Positions 47,201 through 57,893 of a stretch of DNA of 64,000 nucleotides are shown piece after piece. Position numbers and translations under genes: made by a program. Numbering within the stretch: the stretch's first letter is position 1; each line of letters begins with the position of its first letter. The stretch comes from Romanomermis culicivorax. Its lineage: Eukaryota > Nematoda > Enoplea > Mermithida > Mermithidae. The stretch is from the NCBI GenBank assembly GCA_963922205.1, contig CAWUHX010000366.1, positions 1 to 64,000 on the forward strand. Reading direction: 5' to 3'. The notes beneath the pieces were generated by a model, which had not been told where the DNA came from, searched no databases, and worked only from the letters and a program-made list of their open reading frames with translations.

Positions 47201-50200
47201 TCGTTTTGCGTTTCAAGTTTGGGAACATTTTTTTTGCCTAGGGGCAGAATTTCGCACTAAAAGTTGAGCCGGAATTGGATTCCCTAATTTAACATAAATG
47301 AACCTTTTTGTGTCTATATTTTCTTCATTCTAGACTAGACGGTTTAGTTCACAATGATTGATCTCCAGTTTGATTTGAACATATTTTTTTCTATACTGTA
47401 CGTTGCTACCGTCTCAGAAATTCAACATATTTTCGATTTTTCGCTTCCTCCATTATCGCCGCATTTATTTACGTTGGCTGCTAAGAGTGCTCAGAAAAAT
47501 TTGCATGATATTTAATGCCGTAGAATTTTCTAGAAACGTAATTAGAGACTTATAATCTTTTTTCTCTACCCTGCATTTTCGTCGTGTTTGCCCCGAAGAT
47601 TAATAATGAAAATCTATCTCAATTATTTTCCATAATTCCACCTTCCTCAGCGTTGACATTCCACGCTTTGTTCTAAAAGCTTTCTTTTACAGCCTATATT
47701 AAAGCTACGGCCGTTCTATTGATCATCGGAACAATTTTAATCATTTTGGCTTTATTTGCCACGGGATTCGGATTAGCCACCAGTCGAGCCAATAGAAAAT
47801 ATAGAGCGTACAGGGTGGCTGTTTATTTAACGTTGGTCGCCGGTAAGCTCTCGACAAACAACATTCTGAATGTTAATATTTGCATAATGTCGGCTATTGA
47901 GTACTATAGTAGAAATAAATGCCAGATTTATGAATCATGAATCAGAGTAGATTTATGAATCATGAAATTATTTTTTTACGTTTTCAATCATCATTCTAGC
48001 GTGACAATATATATAGTATAGGTTTCTGATGAAATCAAGGATCAGATTCACAATTACAGTCACTGAGCAATGGGCATAGAGTTTGATCCTAAAGTCGAAG
48101 CTTCAAATCAAAATTCTAACTGCATCTTACTAATATTTTGCCGATCAATAATTAATAAATGATCCTATGAAAAGCCAAATTTCGATTTTCGCTTTCTGTA
48201 ACATTTTTCTATAAATTTATTTAGACACGCAAGTTTTCTCAATAAAAATTTTTGTCCACAAGGTTTCGAAAAAAAAGAAAATTGATCGAACAGCAGTATT
48301 GAACAGTTCTCAATCTTTTGGATATTCTTGCGGCTTAAGTTTCAATCGCAAATTTTGTCTGATAAAGTCCCGATTGATACAAAATCAGAATGAGTGATTC
48401 ACTTTCTCAGTTCGCCAATTATCATGTCCTTAATTTTTTTGTTGGCTGAAAAAGTAAGGATCCGCGCTTGACGTGTATGCTTCGTGTAGAAAATGGTTTT
48501 TTAATGCAAATTAATCATGTTTTTTATTTTTAGCTATTTTGAAATTCGTAGCCTTGATTGTTTTCCCGGTTTGTTTCTATAGCGAAATTAAGGAATGGGC
48601 TGTTCCGTCGTGGGATTTTGATTGGAGTGTGAGCATTTTGTACATATCATAAGCTTGATAGTTATAGTCTTATCATCATAGAAAATTTATTCCTTTTTTA
48701 AATTGATTTTTCTTCTATGTTTTGTTGTTAATTTTTTTCACCTTCACGTGGTTAACATCCATCATTTTTGCCTCGTTTTATTTATAGTTTGATTTTTTGA
48801 CCTAGCAGTATATGTTACTATAATAGACATGCACGGCAATAATTTTCTAAGGGGAGGACCGCAGGCTTTTCATCGAGGAGGGTGGGGGTGAGCATACATG
48901 TAATTAGGGGGAAGTGCTATGGGAATCCCCCCCATTAATCGTCGACCATATGGCTAGCCATTGGGCGACCGCCCTCCAGGATTTTCCAATCCTATGACTA
49001 GCCGTATGGTAGCCGTAGGAACCCCCATACTTTTGGTCGGAAAACTACTAAAAAATGTCAGTTTTTGATGAAAAATTTCACTTTTTGAACAAAAAATGGC
49101 CAAAAATGTGAATTTTCATTTTTTCGGACTTTTTGCGTGAAAAAAATCGAACTTTTTTCCTTGAGAGACCCCTCCCCCCAAAATTTTGGGAATTACTGAC
49201 CCACGGCCCAAAAAAAGTCGCCCAACTCCCCCCCCCCCCCCCAGATATCGGGACCCCGTTACATGTATGGGGGTGAGTGAGCAAAAAAACAAAAAGAGAG
49301 CTCACCGAGCATATTTATCGTATATAATATGCACAAAATAAAAAAAAATCAAAAAAGTTCAGTGTGGTGAAAAAAAATTTTGTGGGGTAGGGGGTATCCA
49401 GAGTCTCAAGTAAGAGGGTTTACTTACCTACCCCTCAATGTGCATGTAATACATTCCTTTGTTTGAAGTGCTTAGAAATTTAAAAAATTTTATTCAAAAT
49501 TCTATACTGTCTTCAAAATTGTGTACACAAAGCTTTTTTTACAATAGAATTTTTTACGAAAAGACTTGTTCAAGGTTAGTGGAATAAAATCAAATTTTCA
49601 GTCTTGTATGGCATGCCAAAGTAAAACTGTTGTTATAAGATGGCGCCCATCTTACTTTGGCCCACGTATCACTTTGGCGCCTGTCTTACTTTGGTGGCCG
49701 TCTCACTTTAGCGCCCCATCTTACTCTGCTATTTAAACACCCATTCTAACCATTTATTTTACTAAGACTCGATTACCACCACATTACCTATTTCATTGTT
49801 ATAATCAATCTAATAAGTACTCAACATGTCGTGTGAGGCTTAATTTCAAACTGAAGAACAGTGAAATTCTCCATATTTTCTAGATCAGCACGACGTCGAA
49901 GAAAATCACATTTTGCACTAAAACATGACTTTTTGACTATGCAAAGGCAGGATTAAGCGCCGTTCCCCCAAATAGATATTTCAATTTTTTGAAAACCGTT
50001 TTTCTTATTAATTGAAGTTTAGCAGAATAACTAATTAATTTTAATTCATATCATTCTGGGCGGCTCACACTATTTATAGGCCTTACAATAATGTAAAACT
50101 GCGCTTAAAATTTACATAGACAAAAATATATCTTTTGTATACCAGGACATGCTAGGTGCCAAAGTAAAGGCCCTGTCATACTTCGCCGCGAATTACCGCG

Positions 50201-52635
50201 CGGTGGCTTGTCATACTTCGCCGCGCGGCTTTTTTACTTTTGGATTTTTCTCTGCTCAAAAAATGTGTATTGCTCGTCTTGACAAATGCGAAATCCGAAA
50301 AATGCGAAAAGATGAAAGTACGAAAAAAAATCGAAAAATAAAAAGTGCAAAAGAAAAATAAAAATCAATCATTCCTGCACGGTGCAGATAGAAGCTTGCA
50401 AAAAAGCCAAGTCTAAAGATTTTGGGCTCTTGCTTCAATTTGCTTCTCATTCCAACGATTAATAGCTCTAAAACTGCTGAGAAATATCAATTTATATAAA
50501 TTGATTTTGAAAAAATTGAATATATATACACGACGATTATTCATTCACATATGTGCTATATACAGGATCCAGATCTGATCTGAGTCCGGTTGCACCTGCT
50601 GTTTAGGACCCAGATTCAAAGTGGATCCATCCTTTCCGTAGTATTCGGGAAACCGGGACGTTCAGGGAATAGGGACTAATGCATTTTTCGGGGAAATAGG
50701 AAATTTATTCGTTATTCGGGGAATCGGGATCTATGGGGAATATGGACTTTCGGACAATCGGGATATTTGCGGAAAAGGGACGTTGGGGGAATAAAGACAC
50801 AATCGAAATGTGCGAGTACACTTGCTGTAGGAACATGTTTACACCTACTTTGCATATTCATAATTTTTACACATTGATGTCTTCATTGCAAATTGAATGA
50901 TCAACTTCTTAGTAAATCTTCATTGAAAATTAAGTAATCAATTTGGTAAAATAATTTGACAAGTGTCAGAATTCAACATGCAAGTGAAAAATATGATTCA
51001 ACTACATGTATTGATGTCACAGTATGCAACAATATGTTATAACAACACTATGCTGCAACTTTAGAACACATAACTTGTTCGAAAATTTCTGTTCAGTTGA
51101 AACTTGATGGCGGCGCCGCCCGACGCCGCAAAAATTACAAAAACCTATTCATACTTCAAAGGTGGTACCGCGCGGCGCCGGCCGGCGCCGCTTTTTAGTA
51201 TGAATAGAACAACCGGTGCCGCGCGGTGAAGTATGACAGGGCCTTAAGGCTGGCACCAAAGTGAGACAAGCTCCAAGTTGCGGCGACACATCCTAATCTG
51301 TACTATATTGCTTTACATCAGGCTTTTTTTCCTTTGAAAATCATGAGCCAAATGGCTCCTAGGCCTAAATTTATAGGAGCCAAATTTAAATTCTAGCAGC
51401 CAAAAATTTATAATTGAAGAACATCGAAAAATAGGCTTGTTACAACTACAACACACTGCGAAATTATATGGATATTCAATCAGTTGATACGTGCTCAAAA
51501 AAATCCATTTCAAAATTTTATTTCCGACCAGTGTTTTTCCAGTACATGCCTCTTCCTACATATACAAAGATCGGCCAAAAAATCTTTGTACAGCGAAAAG
51601 ATCACGATATTCTGTGTATTTTCGCAGAAACCTTCTTCGAATATTCCACTTGAGTTCATGTCATTCTTTCATAAAAGTATAAGGCAGCAGCGTCTGTTCT
51701 TATTCCCTCTATAGTTTCCTGTCTTTCCAACACGAAGCGTCAAAAAATGTTAGATTCTTACATTTTAAAATGCGGAAAAATTAATTTAATTGCAACTTAT
51801 TCAGTAAGCGTAAGGTTAAATTTTTTGTCCAAAAACATGTCTTTATTATTACTCAATTTAGAAAAAACTCAAACTTTCATAAGTTTGAAAAACTTCAACT
51901 TCAACTTGAAATTTCTAACAATCACTTTCATGACGGATATGAATTCAAGCTCGGCTCGATTTATAAATTTATAGTTGAAAAAAGAGGAAAAATTGCGATT
52001 TTGAGATCTTAAATGCACCGAAATTATCTTTTCCATGACAAAACCCCTCCTATTTTTCCCTTTTTCGAAAATCTTTTCCCCCAAAAATTTTGATTTGTGG
52101 AAAAACAGTGGATAGATCCGAAGAATTATAGAATAAAATCAGGCGCGAAGCGCGGAAACTTTGCAATGTTTTATGATTTTCGAGCCTGCAAAACACTCAC
52201 TTTAAATCTATAATTGAATGACAATAACTATAATTCACTAAAGTATAAATATATAAATCAAAATTTTAGGAGCCAAAATGGCTCCTACACCAAAAATTTA
52301 ATGAGTCATTTCTAAATTTCTAGGAGCCCAAGTCCCTAAAATTACTGAAAAAAAGCCTGCTTGACACCCAAAAGATTTTAAATATTATTGTAAATCAAGT
52401 CGTTTATGTAGACCCGTTTAAATTTGTTTCATTCTTCACTCCTTAGTTTCTCAAGCTTATATCTCGCACTTTATGATTCCGATTCTCAACTCACTTCATT
52501 TTTTTACAGTACGGTGTTGCCTGGGGTTCAGTTTTGTTCACAGCCGGCGCTTGCATACTTCTATTGTGCGATAAAGAACAGGAAGAAATTTATTACAAGG
52601 AGAAAACGATCTATACGGCGGCGTCGACGACTTGA
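44289..52635 (+). CDS. TMEM47-like claudin-superfamily four-pass membrane protein, six exons
   Basis: Exons: 44289-44330, 44456-44654, 46915-46932, 47693-47842, 48534-48628 and 52510-52635. All have GT-AG borders and compatible phases. The product is 209 residues. TM1 is about 15-34, followed by TTW (35-37) and a loop with GLF..C51 and C72, the claudin-type GLW-C-C pattern with Phe in place of Trp. TM2 follows YIKATAVLLIIGTILIILAL. A short basic loop (SRANRKYRAYR) leads to TM3 (LVAAILKFVALIVFPVCFY). Then come W..DFDWSYGVAWGSVLF (TM4) and a charged tail with EEIYYKEK. The stretch FDWSYGVAWG matches the FNWGYGLAWG region of vertebrate TMEM47, and the length is close to that family. The expected role is in junction or plasma-membrane organisation. 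Exon 3 is only 18 bases and is the least certain. Introns 2 and 5 are swollen by transposons. Confidence 0.85.
44860..45885 (+). mobile_element. Copy of the GGCTTTTTTT element, split by a G-tract MITE
   Basis: Colinear with 51319-51910: GGGCTTTTTTTGG, then ATAGCTCCTAGGTCTTAATT, TGGATATTCAATCAGTTGAT and, after the insertion at 45010-45451, onward through CTTTCATAAGTTTGAGCAAC. The right part is replaced by the TTAGCAC element from 45886. Confidence 0.65.
45010..45451. mobile_element. G-tract MITE, CATACATGTA ends, perfect 8-bp target duplication
   Basis: 442 bp, beginning CATACATGTAACGGAGCTCC and ending CCCCCCAATTACATGTATG. The exact 8-mer GTTGATGC flanks it at 45002-45009 and 45452-45459. The related host repeat at 51484 onward reads GTTGATACGTGCTCAAAAAA without any insert, giving an empty-site comparison. 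It contains the hairpin GGCGCGAAGCGCC (45205-45217). It lies in intron 2 of the TMEM47-like gene. Confidence 0.9.
45886..46628 (+). mobile_element. hAT-like element with TTAGCAC subterminal repeats
   Basis: The left end is CAGAGTTTTTAGCACGAG and the right end, inversely, is CAGGGTGCACGGTGCTAATA. TTAGCAC and its inverse occur many times near both ends. The interior carries a 51-codon frame. Flanking 8-mers do not match, so the boundaries rest on the termini only. An inverse relative begins near 39463 (CAGGGTTTTTTAGCATGGTG). Confidence 0.5.
46340..46495 (+). pseudogene. Short conserved transposon reading frame, copy A
   Basis: 51 codons: MSKRLFSNYLSSVQEVKAEA, then a Ser/Asp/Glu-rich stretch, ending ENGDF and TGA. 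Paired with the minus-strand copy at 39714-39857, the differences include many silent codon changes, a mark of past selection on protein. The MSKR start and acidic serine-rich tail are compatible with the first exon of a hAT transposase. Nothing downstream completes it, so it is presumably inactive. Not part of the TMEM47-like gene. Confidence 0.4.
48893..49269. mobile_element. G-tract MITE, CATACATGTA ends, perfect 8-bp target duplication
   Basis: 377 bp, in reverse orientation relative to the copy at 45010. It begins CATACATGTAATTAGGGGGA and ends ACCCCGTTACATGTATG. The exact 8-mer GGGGTGAG lies at 48885-48892 and 49270-49277. It lies in intron 5 of the TMEM47-like gene. Confidence 0.9.
50168..51244. 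mobile_element. PIF/Harbinger-type element, AGGCCCTGTCATACTTCGCC ends, TAA target duplication
   Basis: 1.08 kb. The ends are inverted repeats of more than 20 bp, AGGCCCTGTCATACTTCGCC at the left and GTGAAGTATGACAGGGCCT at the right. TAA flanks both sides (50165-50167, 51245-51247), as Harbinger elements prefer. Both ends carry extra GC-rich GCCGCGCGG / CGGCGCCG blocks. No transposase. It lies in intron 5 of the TMEM47-like gene. Confidence 0.85.
50625..50800 (+). repeat. Degenerate GGGAATCGGGAY minisatellite
   Basis: About ten irregular units related to TTCGGGGAATCGGGATC, inside the Harbinger-type element. Unit length varies around 14-20 bp. Confidence 0.6.
51319..52359. mobile_element. hAT-like element with CAGGCTTTTTTTC ends
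   Basis: The inverted ends CAGGCTTTTTTTCC and TGAAAAAAAGCCTG enclose about 1.04 kb. GGAGCCAAATGGCTCCTA-like palindromes lie near both termini. The flanking 8-mers CTTTACAT and CTTGACAC agree at six of eight positions, a plausible old duplication. It includes the hairpin GGCGCGAAGCGC (52142). Related copies are at 44860-45885 and, in part, 27890-28020. Confidence 0.65.
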
Positions 52636-52960
52636 TGCAATTCACCGGCAAAAAAGATATTTAGTCAACCCAAAAATGTAAAAAACATGACTTTTCGCCA
52701 AAGAATGCGGATTATAATAATCGCTCTTTGCAATGCATAATTACTCGATGAATAATTCCACGATGATTCGGTATGTAGATTTCATTTTTCACTATTCGTA
52801 GCGTTTATTTTATTACGGAAATTTTTACGACTTTTTATACTCGACAGTCTTGTTATTCTATGTTAATTTCCTAGGGGTTATTTTACGTGCGCGGCAAACA
52901 TTTTCAGGGTGGCGGAAATTTCGTAAATTCGTGCTTTTTTCTTTAAGTTACTGAATTAAA

Positions 52961-53202
52961 TAGTCCGTTTTTCTTGAAATGCTTCTAGATAATGAAAGTG
53001 AAAAGCAGTTAATGTACTATTTCATAGTTTGGCGACCTTGCTAACCACAAAGGGCTGAAAATTCGTGAACATATTCAACTAACCTATAACAATTTAAATG
53101 ACTGAAATAATTTTATAATGAAAGCATTGTGTTAACGACCTTGACGAATTGAACTGGTTTTTGCATTCTTCCATTTGGAAGCATTTTGTCAGAAGTAGAC
53201 TA
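52961..53202. mobile_element. Tc1/mariner-like MITE (TAGTCTG family), decayed copy
   Basis: It begins TAGTCCGTTTTTCTTGAAAT and ends GAAGCATTTTGTCAGAAGTA then GACTATAG. The termini match the family while the interior is diverged. It lies just 3' of the TMEM47-like stop codon. Confidence 0.5.
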
Positions 53203-56140
53203 TAGTAGGTAAATTGTCTAAAAAACCACGTTCCTTGGCTCACTGACACTCCTTATTATCAATCATTTTTCTCTACAATTTTTTATATCGTGCAATATAG
53301 AAAGAGTTAACGAAAATGCAAACTTTTTGAAAAAAAATTATCGATATTTTAATAATCAGAGTTGGGATTTTTTTGTGTCCGATTTTTTGACGATTATGTG
53401 GAATCTCTTCCTTGTCTGGATGACTCCATAGGGGAATATTCTTTGTTCCAAACATCATGTGTTTTATATGTTGAAATTATTTCATCAACTTCAAATCATT
53501 TTTTGGAAATTGTATTATCAAGTCATGATATAACGATTGCAGCCCAAAATTGATTCAATATTTTTTTAGCAAAAATCTGAATTTGTTTCCTGATCTGGCG
53601 ACAGACAACATTCATTTTGTCCATTCGTTTGCTTTCTTGTAGCCGGCAGGTGCTGTTTCGTGAAAAAATGGAATTTGAAAGTGATATGCAAATATAGTTA
53701 TTACGTTGACCTATATGTGTTTTTTATTCCGATTTTTCTATTTTCGAAGTTTGGTAATGTGTTTTATGTATAGTGTTAAAAAATAAATATTAGTTTCATG
53801 ACCAAAAAATTTCTGTTAAACTTACATACAATCTGATCTTGTACCGTTTCCTATTGGTAAGCTAACCAGAAATTCGCGGTGCTTCCATCCAAGAAAATTT
53901 TTCGATTGACTGTTTTTCTCACCGACGATATTATATTATCACACAATGATCTATCGAATGCATGTTTTGCTGCTCTTTTTGCTTTATTGGTGTTGGGATT
54001 GTGGTTCGAGAATAGAACATAGTATTCTCAAAAATGTCCATGGTCGTTTACCACATAAAAAGTTACGGAACACGAGAAGGGTCACTTGAAAAAGATCCTT
54101 ATACTGAAGGAATTTGTTGCCTCTTGAAAAAAAACCTTACACATCAAACATGATGCATAAATATTATGATCCAAAATCCATAAATAGAAAAAACTCCATA
54201 GAATTCTTTCCTGCAGTAAAAGTCGTCCGGCCAGTCAAAATAATTTCGTGAAGATATCAAATGTTTTCCAGGATTGATTTTTTGGTGTAAATCTGTGATA
54301 ATATGTCTGCCTCTGATAAAACTACATTCACTAAGTTGAGCTGAAGTCGATAAAATTCTTCCATGTAACAATCACTATTTTAGGAAATTTGTTTGATTCC
54401 TTTTCTGCCAATCCAAAATATTGTCAATTTCGAATTTTTCAATAGGCACGATATATTAGCATAGTCAATTCAGCAGTTGAGTACTTTTTCAACATCTGAG
54501 CTTTCAACAAAATCTCGAACAAACTGATAAGCTTACTCATGTTCCAGAATATCATAGGTGATTTTTTATATTCTGGCTACAATAACAATGGTGCTTTATG
54601 AAAGTTGGTAATTTTGAATGCAGAAAATTGAAGATTGTTTTGGAGTGATTGCGATTGTTGTAAAATGTGTCCGAAGGATAGCCATTATTACTGTCGATCA
54701 TTGAATGAAAAAATGATAGAACTAAAGTCAGTAATGGCATTTTTGTTGCGACATTTGCATCCAAAAAAAGACACAAGAAAATAACTGTCCCTTCAAGCAA
54801 ATTTTCATCAATAAGATACATATGATGATGCAGATTTTTTTCAAATGATCTCGATAATGAGCTGTAAATTTGAGATTTTGTTTCATCGTCATTTTAGACG
54901 CATGATCATTGAAGAAGGAAAAAGAAATGTACAAAAAGTTGGACCACACCTAAAAACAAGGCATCCTCCTTTTGGCACTTGAAAAATACACACAAGTGAA
55001 AAAAATCATTAAATGGAGATATTCAGTTGCAGAAAAAAAATTCCATGTCTAAAACAGACATCAAAAAGAATATAGCACATCGAATTTCAAATTTGAGAAA
55101 CATCAATGATGAAGTATAGATGTTCTATAAAGCTTGGAAGTCTGCCAAATCGACAAATTCAAGAAAAAGGTTTCACTGAAAATTCAGATTGGGAGCACCT
55201 ATTTAGTGTCTTATCATGGGTGTAATGCAAAGAAGATGACCAAAGCGAATCAAAATTTAATCAAGCAAAATGGCATACAGTAAATATGCATCTGGCTAGA
55301 AATAAATTTTGAGTGTATCCACCTACTCATCTTTCATGGGCTTTTACGGGCCTGAACTCCCAGGCTAGACCAAGCCCACTGGATTTTTTCACCGTCTCAA
55401 GCCTGGCCCAGCGCGTTCGTGCGCCGCCCATGAAGGACCCACGATGAGGTAACTTAGCTAAATTGTATAGCTGACATTGGGATATGAGTTGAAAAAGTCT
55501 TGTCAACTACTGTCATACCTCATATCAGACAATATCATTATCCCATGCCAGCTTTGTCTGCCTCTAACCTTACTATCGATAATGCATCTTGACTTCTTGA
55601 ACATCTTGAAACTTGAAGGATTTTGATCTTTAACCTTGAAACAAAACAGGGTCAATGAAACTAAATGTATAAAGATATTAATGCTCGTATATTCATTCGA
55701 TCATATCAATTACCCTATAAGAGGCTTATCTGGACACCTTGCGATGGCCGATTTATGCAAATTCTACCGTGAACCATGGCCATGAGTTATTTAGTCAAGA
55801 AAGTGATCATCAAATGAAAATTTTTTTACGCCATTGAAGCATTGAATTATTGATAGAAACCCTCTTCTTCGGTAACTGCCTATTTGAAAAAGCTTACAAT
55901 GTCGCTTTTCATTGTATGTTACTACTAGCACGAAAATCAAACTGTAGAAGTTATCTATTATTAATTACAATTCCAACCGACCAAGCTATATTTTTGATGG
56001 GAAAGTGATGATTCACATTAGCTAATCAACGATTTATCGACTGAAGCTGAACCCAGCTGAATGTTCAAATTGAAGCGAGTCGAATTATAGATTGGTCACA
56101 GAACGTTCAAACACGCTCGTTAGCATAAACATATGGTACT
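53203..56140. other. Intergenic, no supported gene
   Basis: Several minus-strand open frames (54144-54371, 54552-54821, 54728-54949) show no recognisable domain. A small inverted repeat lies at about 55336-55436 (TTCATGGGC ... GCCCATGAA), possibly a tiny MITE. Nothing else stands out. Confidence 0.4.
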
Positions 56141-56147
56141 TATGCAC

Positions 56148-57481
56148 AGGGTATTTTCATGTGAGCGACTCCCATGTGAGCTATTCCCAAGTGAGCGATT
56201 CCCATGTCAGCGATTCCCAATTGAGTGAATTCCCGAGTGAGCGAATTCCCAATTTAGCGATTCCCATGTGAGCGAATTCTTAAATGAGCGAATTTTCAAT
56301 TGAGCGATTCCCAATTGAGCGAATTCCCAATTGTGAGGTTGCAAACGAGCGATCGATGATGTTATAGAACTTTCTTCATATTTTCCTTCTTTACCTTATA
56401 TTTTTCTTTGTGTGTATTTATTTTTTCTTTCGTTTTTTGTGCGTATTTTAATGTTTTCATTTATGTATATCTTGACGTTTTCATCCTTTGTCTCTGCTTT
56501 CTTTCATTTTCGTTTTTTCCTTTCATTCACTTTTTTCTATTTTGCTCATGAAACAACGAATTATAAGCTGTCATTTTTGATAAGCATAGCCTTCCGTATA
56601 ATTCTCATACAATTCGGCACGGTCAATTTCCTATATAATTTTGTCTTTTGTGATTTTTTCTTCATTACATTTCATCTTAATTTTTTGCTTTTAACCTCTC
56701 CTGACTCTTTCCTTTTTTCTTTTTTTTCACATTTCCTTTCTATCTTTCTTGCCGCTTTCCCTACGTTGCTTCTTCTTTCTTGTCCCAAAAATTGTCACCT
56801 ATTTCCACTTATTTTTAATGTCTTCATTTTTGTTGATGTTCCTTCCTCTTGATGTTTTTTTTCTTCCAGCATTCCTTTGTCTATGTTTTTTTATGAAGAT
56901 TTTCACACTTACAACGATGAAAAACTCAAGCATGTCGAACTGTACAAGAATCATACAGGAGACTACGGCTATTTAAAATGACAAGTTGTAATGCGTTGTT
57001 TCGTGAGCAAAAGAGAAAAAAGTCGATGACAAGAAAAATGAAAATGAAAGAAAGCAGAAGCTAAAGATGAAAGCGTTAAAACATACATAAACGAAAACAC
57101 TAACAATACACGCAGAAAACGAAAGAAAAAAGAAACATACAAATAAAAATATAAGGTAAACAAGGAAAATACAAAGAAAGTGTTATTACATTCGCAATTA
57201 CTCGTTTGGAATCGCCCATTTGGGAATTCGCTGACTTGGGAATTCGCTGAACTGGGAATCGCTCACATGAGAATCGCTTAATTGGGAATTCGCTCACTTC
57301 GGAATTCGCTGAATTAAGAATCACTCAGATGGGGATCGCTCAATTAGGAATTCGCTCACCTGGGAATTCGCTCAATTGGGAATCACTCATATGGGAATCG
57401 CTCAATTGGGGATTCGCTCACTTGCAAATTAGGTCACTTGGGAATCGCTCACATGGGAATCGCTCACTTGGAATAGACCCT
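56148..57481. mobile_element. Fold-back element with tandem-repeat termini, 7-bp target duplication
   Basis: 1.33 kb. It starts AGGGTATTTTCATGTGAGCG and ends, read inversely, AGGGTCTATTCCAAGTGAGC. The exact 7-mer TATGCAC flanks both sides (56141-56147, 57482-57488). The first and last 200-300 bp are arrays of a 13-15-bp unit (GAGCGATTCCCAATT / GGGAATCGCTCAC). The inverted arms then continue as pyrimidine-rich on the left (56350-56600) and the matching purine-rich on the right (56970-57190). The plus-strand open frame at 56412-56852 is low-complexity Phe/Ser/Leu coding of the pyrimidine arm and I do not regard it as a gene. Confidence 0.9.
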
Positions 57482-57893
57482 TATGCACTTTAGCGACTCC
57501 AAAAAATTCAGGGGAGGCTAAAGCGCACAAGTGCCAGACGTAATACATGCATTCCAGACACAAACGAACTCATAGGTCTTCGATCGCTTATATCGTGGCT
57601 TCCATAATGAGGTATATTGCAAGGTATATTAGGAGGATTTCCACCAAATCATTCTTCGAGGTTTGAGACTATTGAACGTTGACAGAATGTCACAATGGCT
57701 TCCTTCGTATTTACACAAATCTTGTTTTAAACTTCTTTATCTTCATTTGTCGCATACTAATCGGTCGGTTCCTCTTGTATGTGTTAAGTTGTTTTCGGAG
57801 ACATTATATCCAAAACTGATTCTTTTATAGCCTAGCCAGAGTTCAGTTTCGCGATCAACAAATATACGGAGCGAAAGAAACACGAAAATCGAC

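Noticed and set aside
56412..56852. 146-codon Phe/Ser/Leu-rich frame resembling a membrane protein
   Set aside because: It reads the pyrimidine-rich arm of the fold-back element. The inverse arm gives an equally empty frame, so composition alone explains it.
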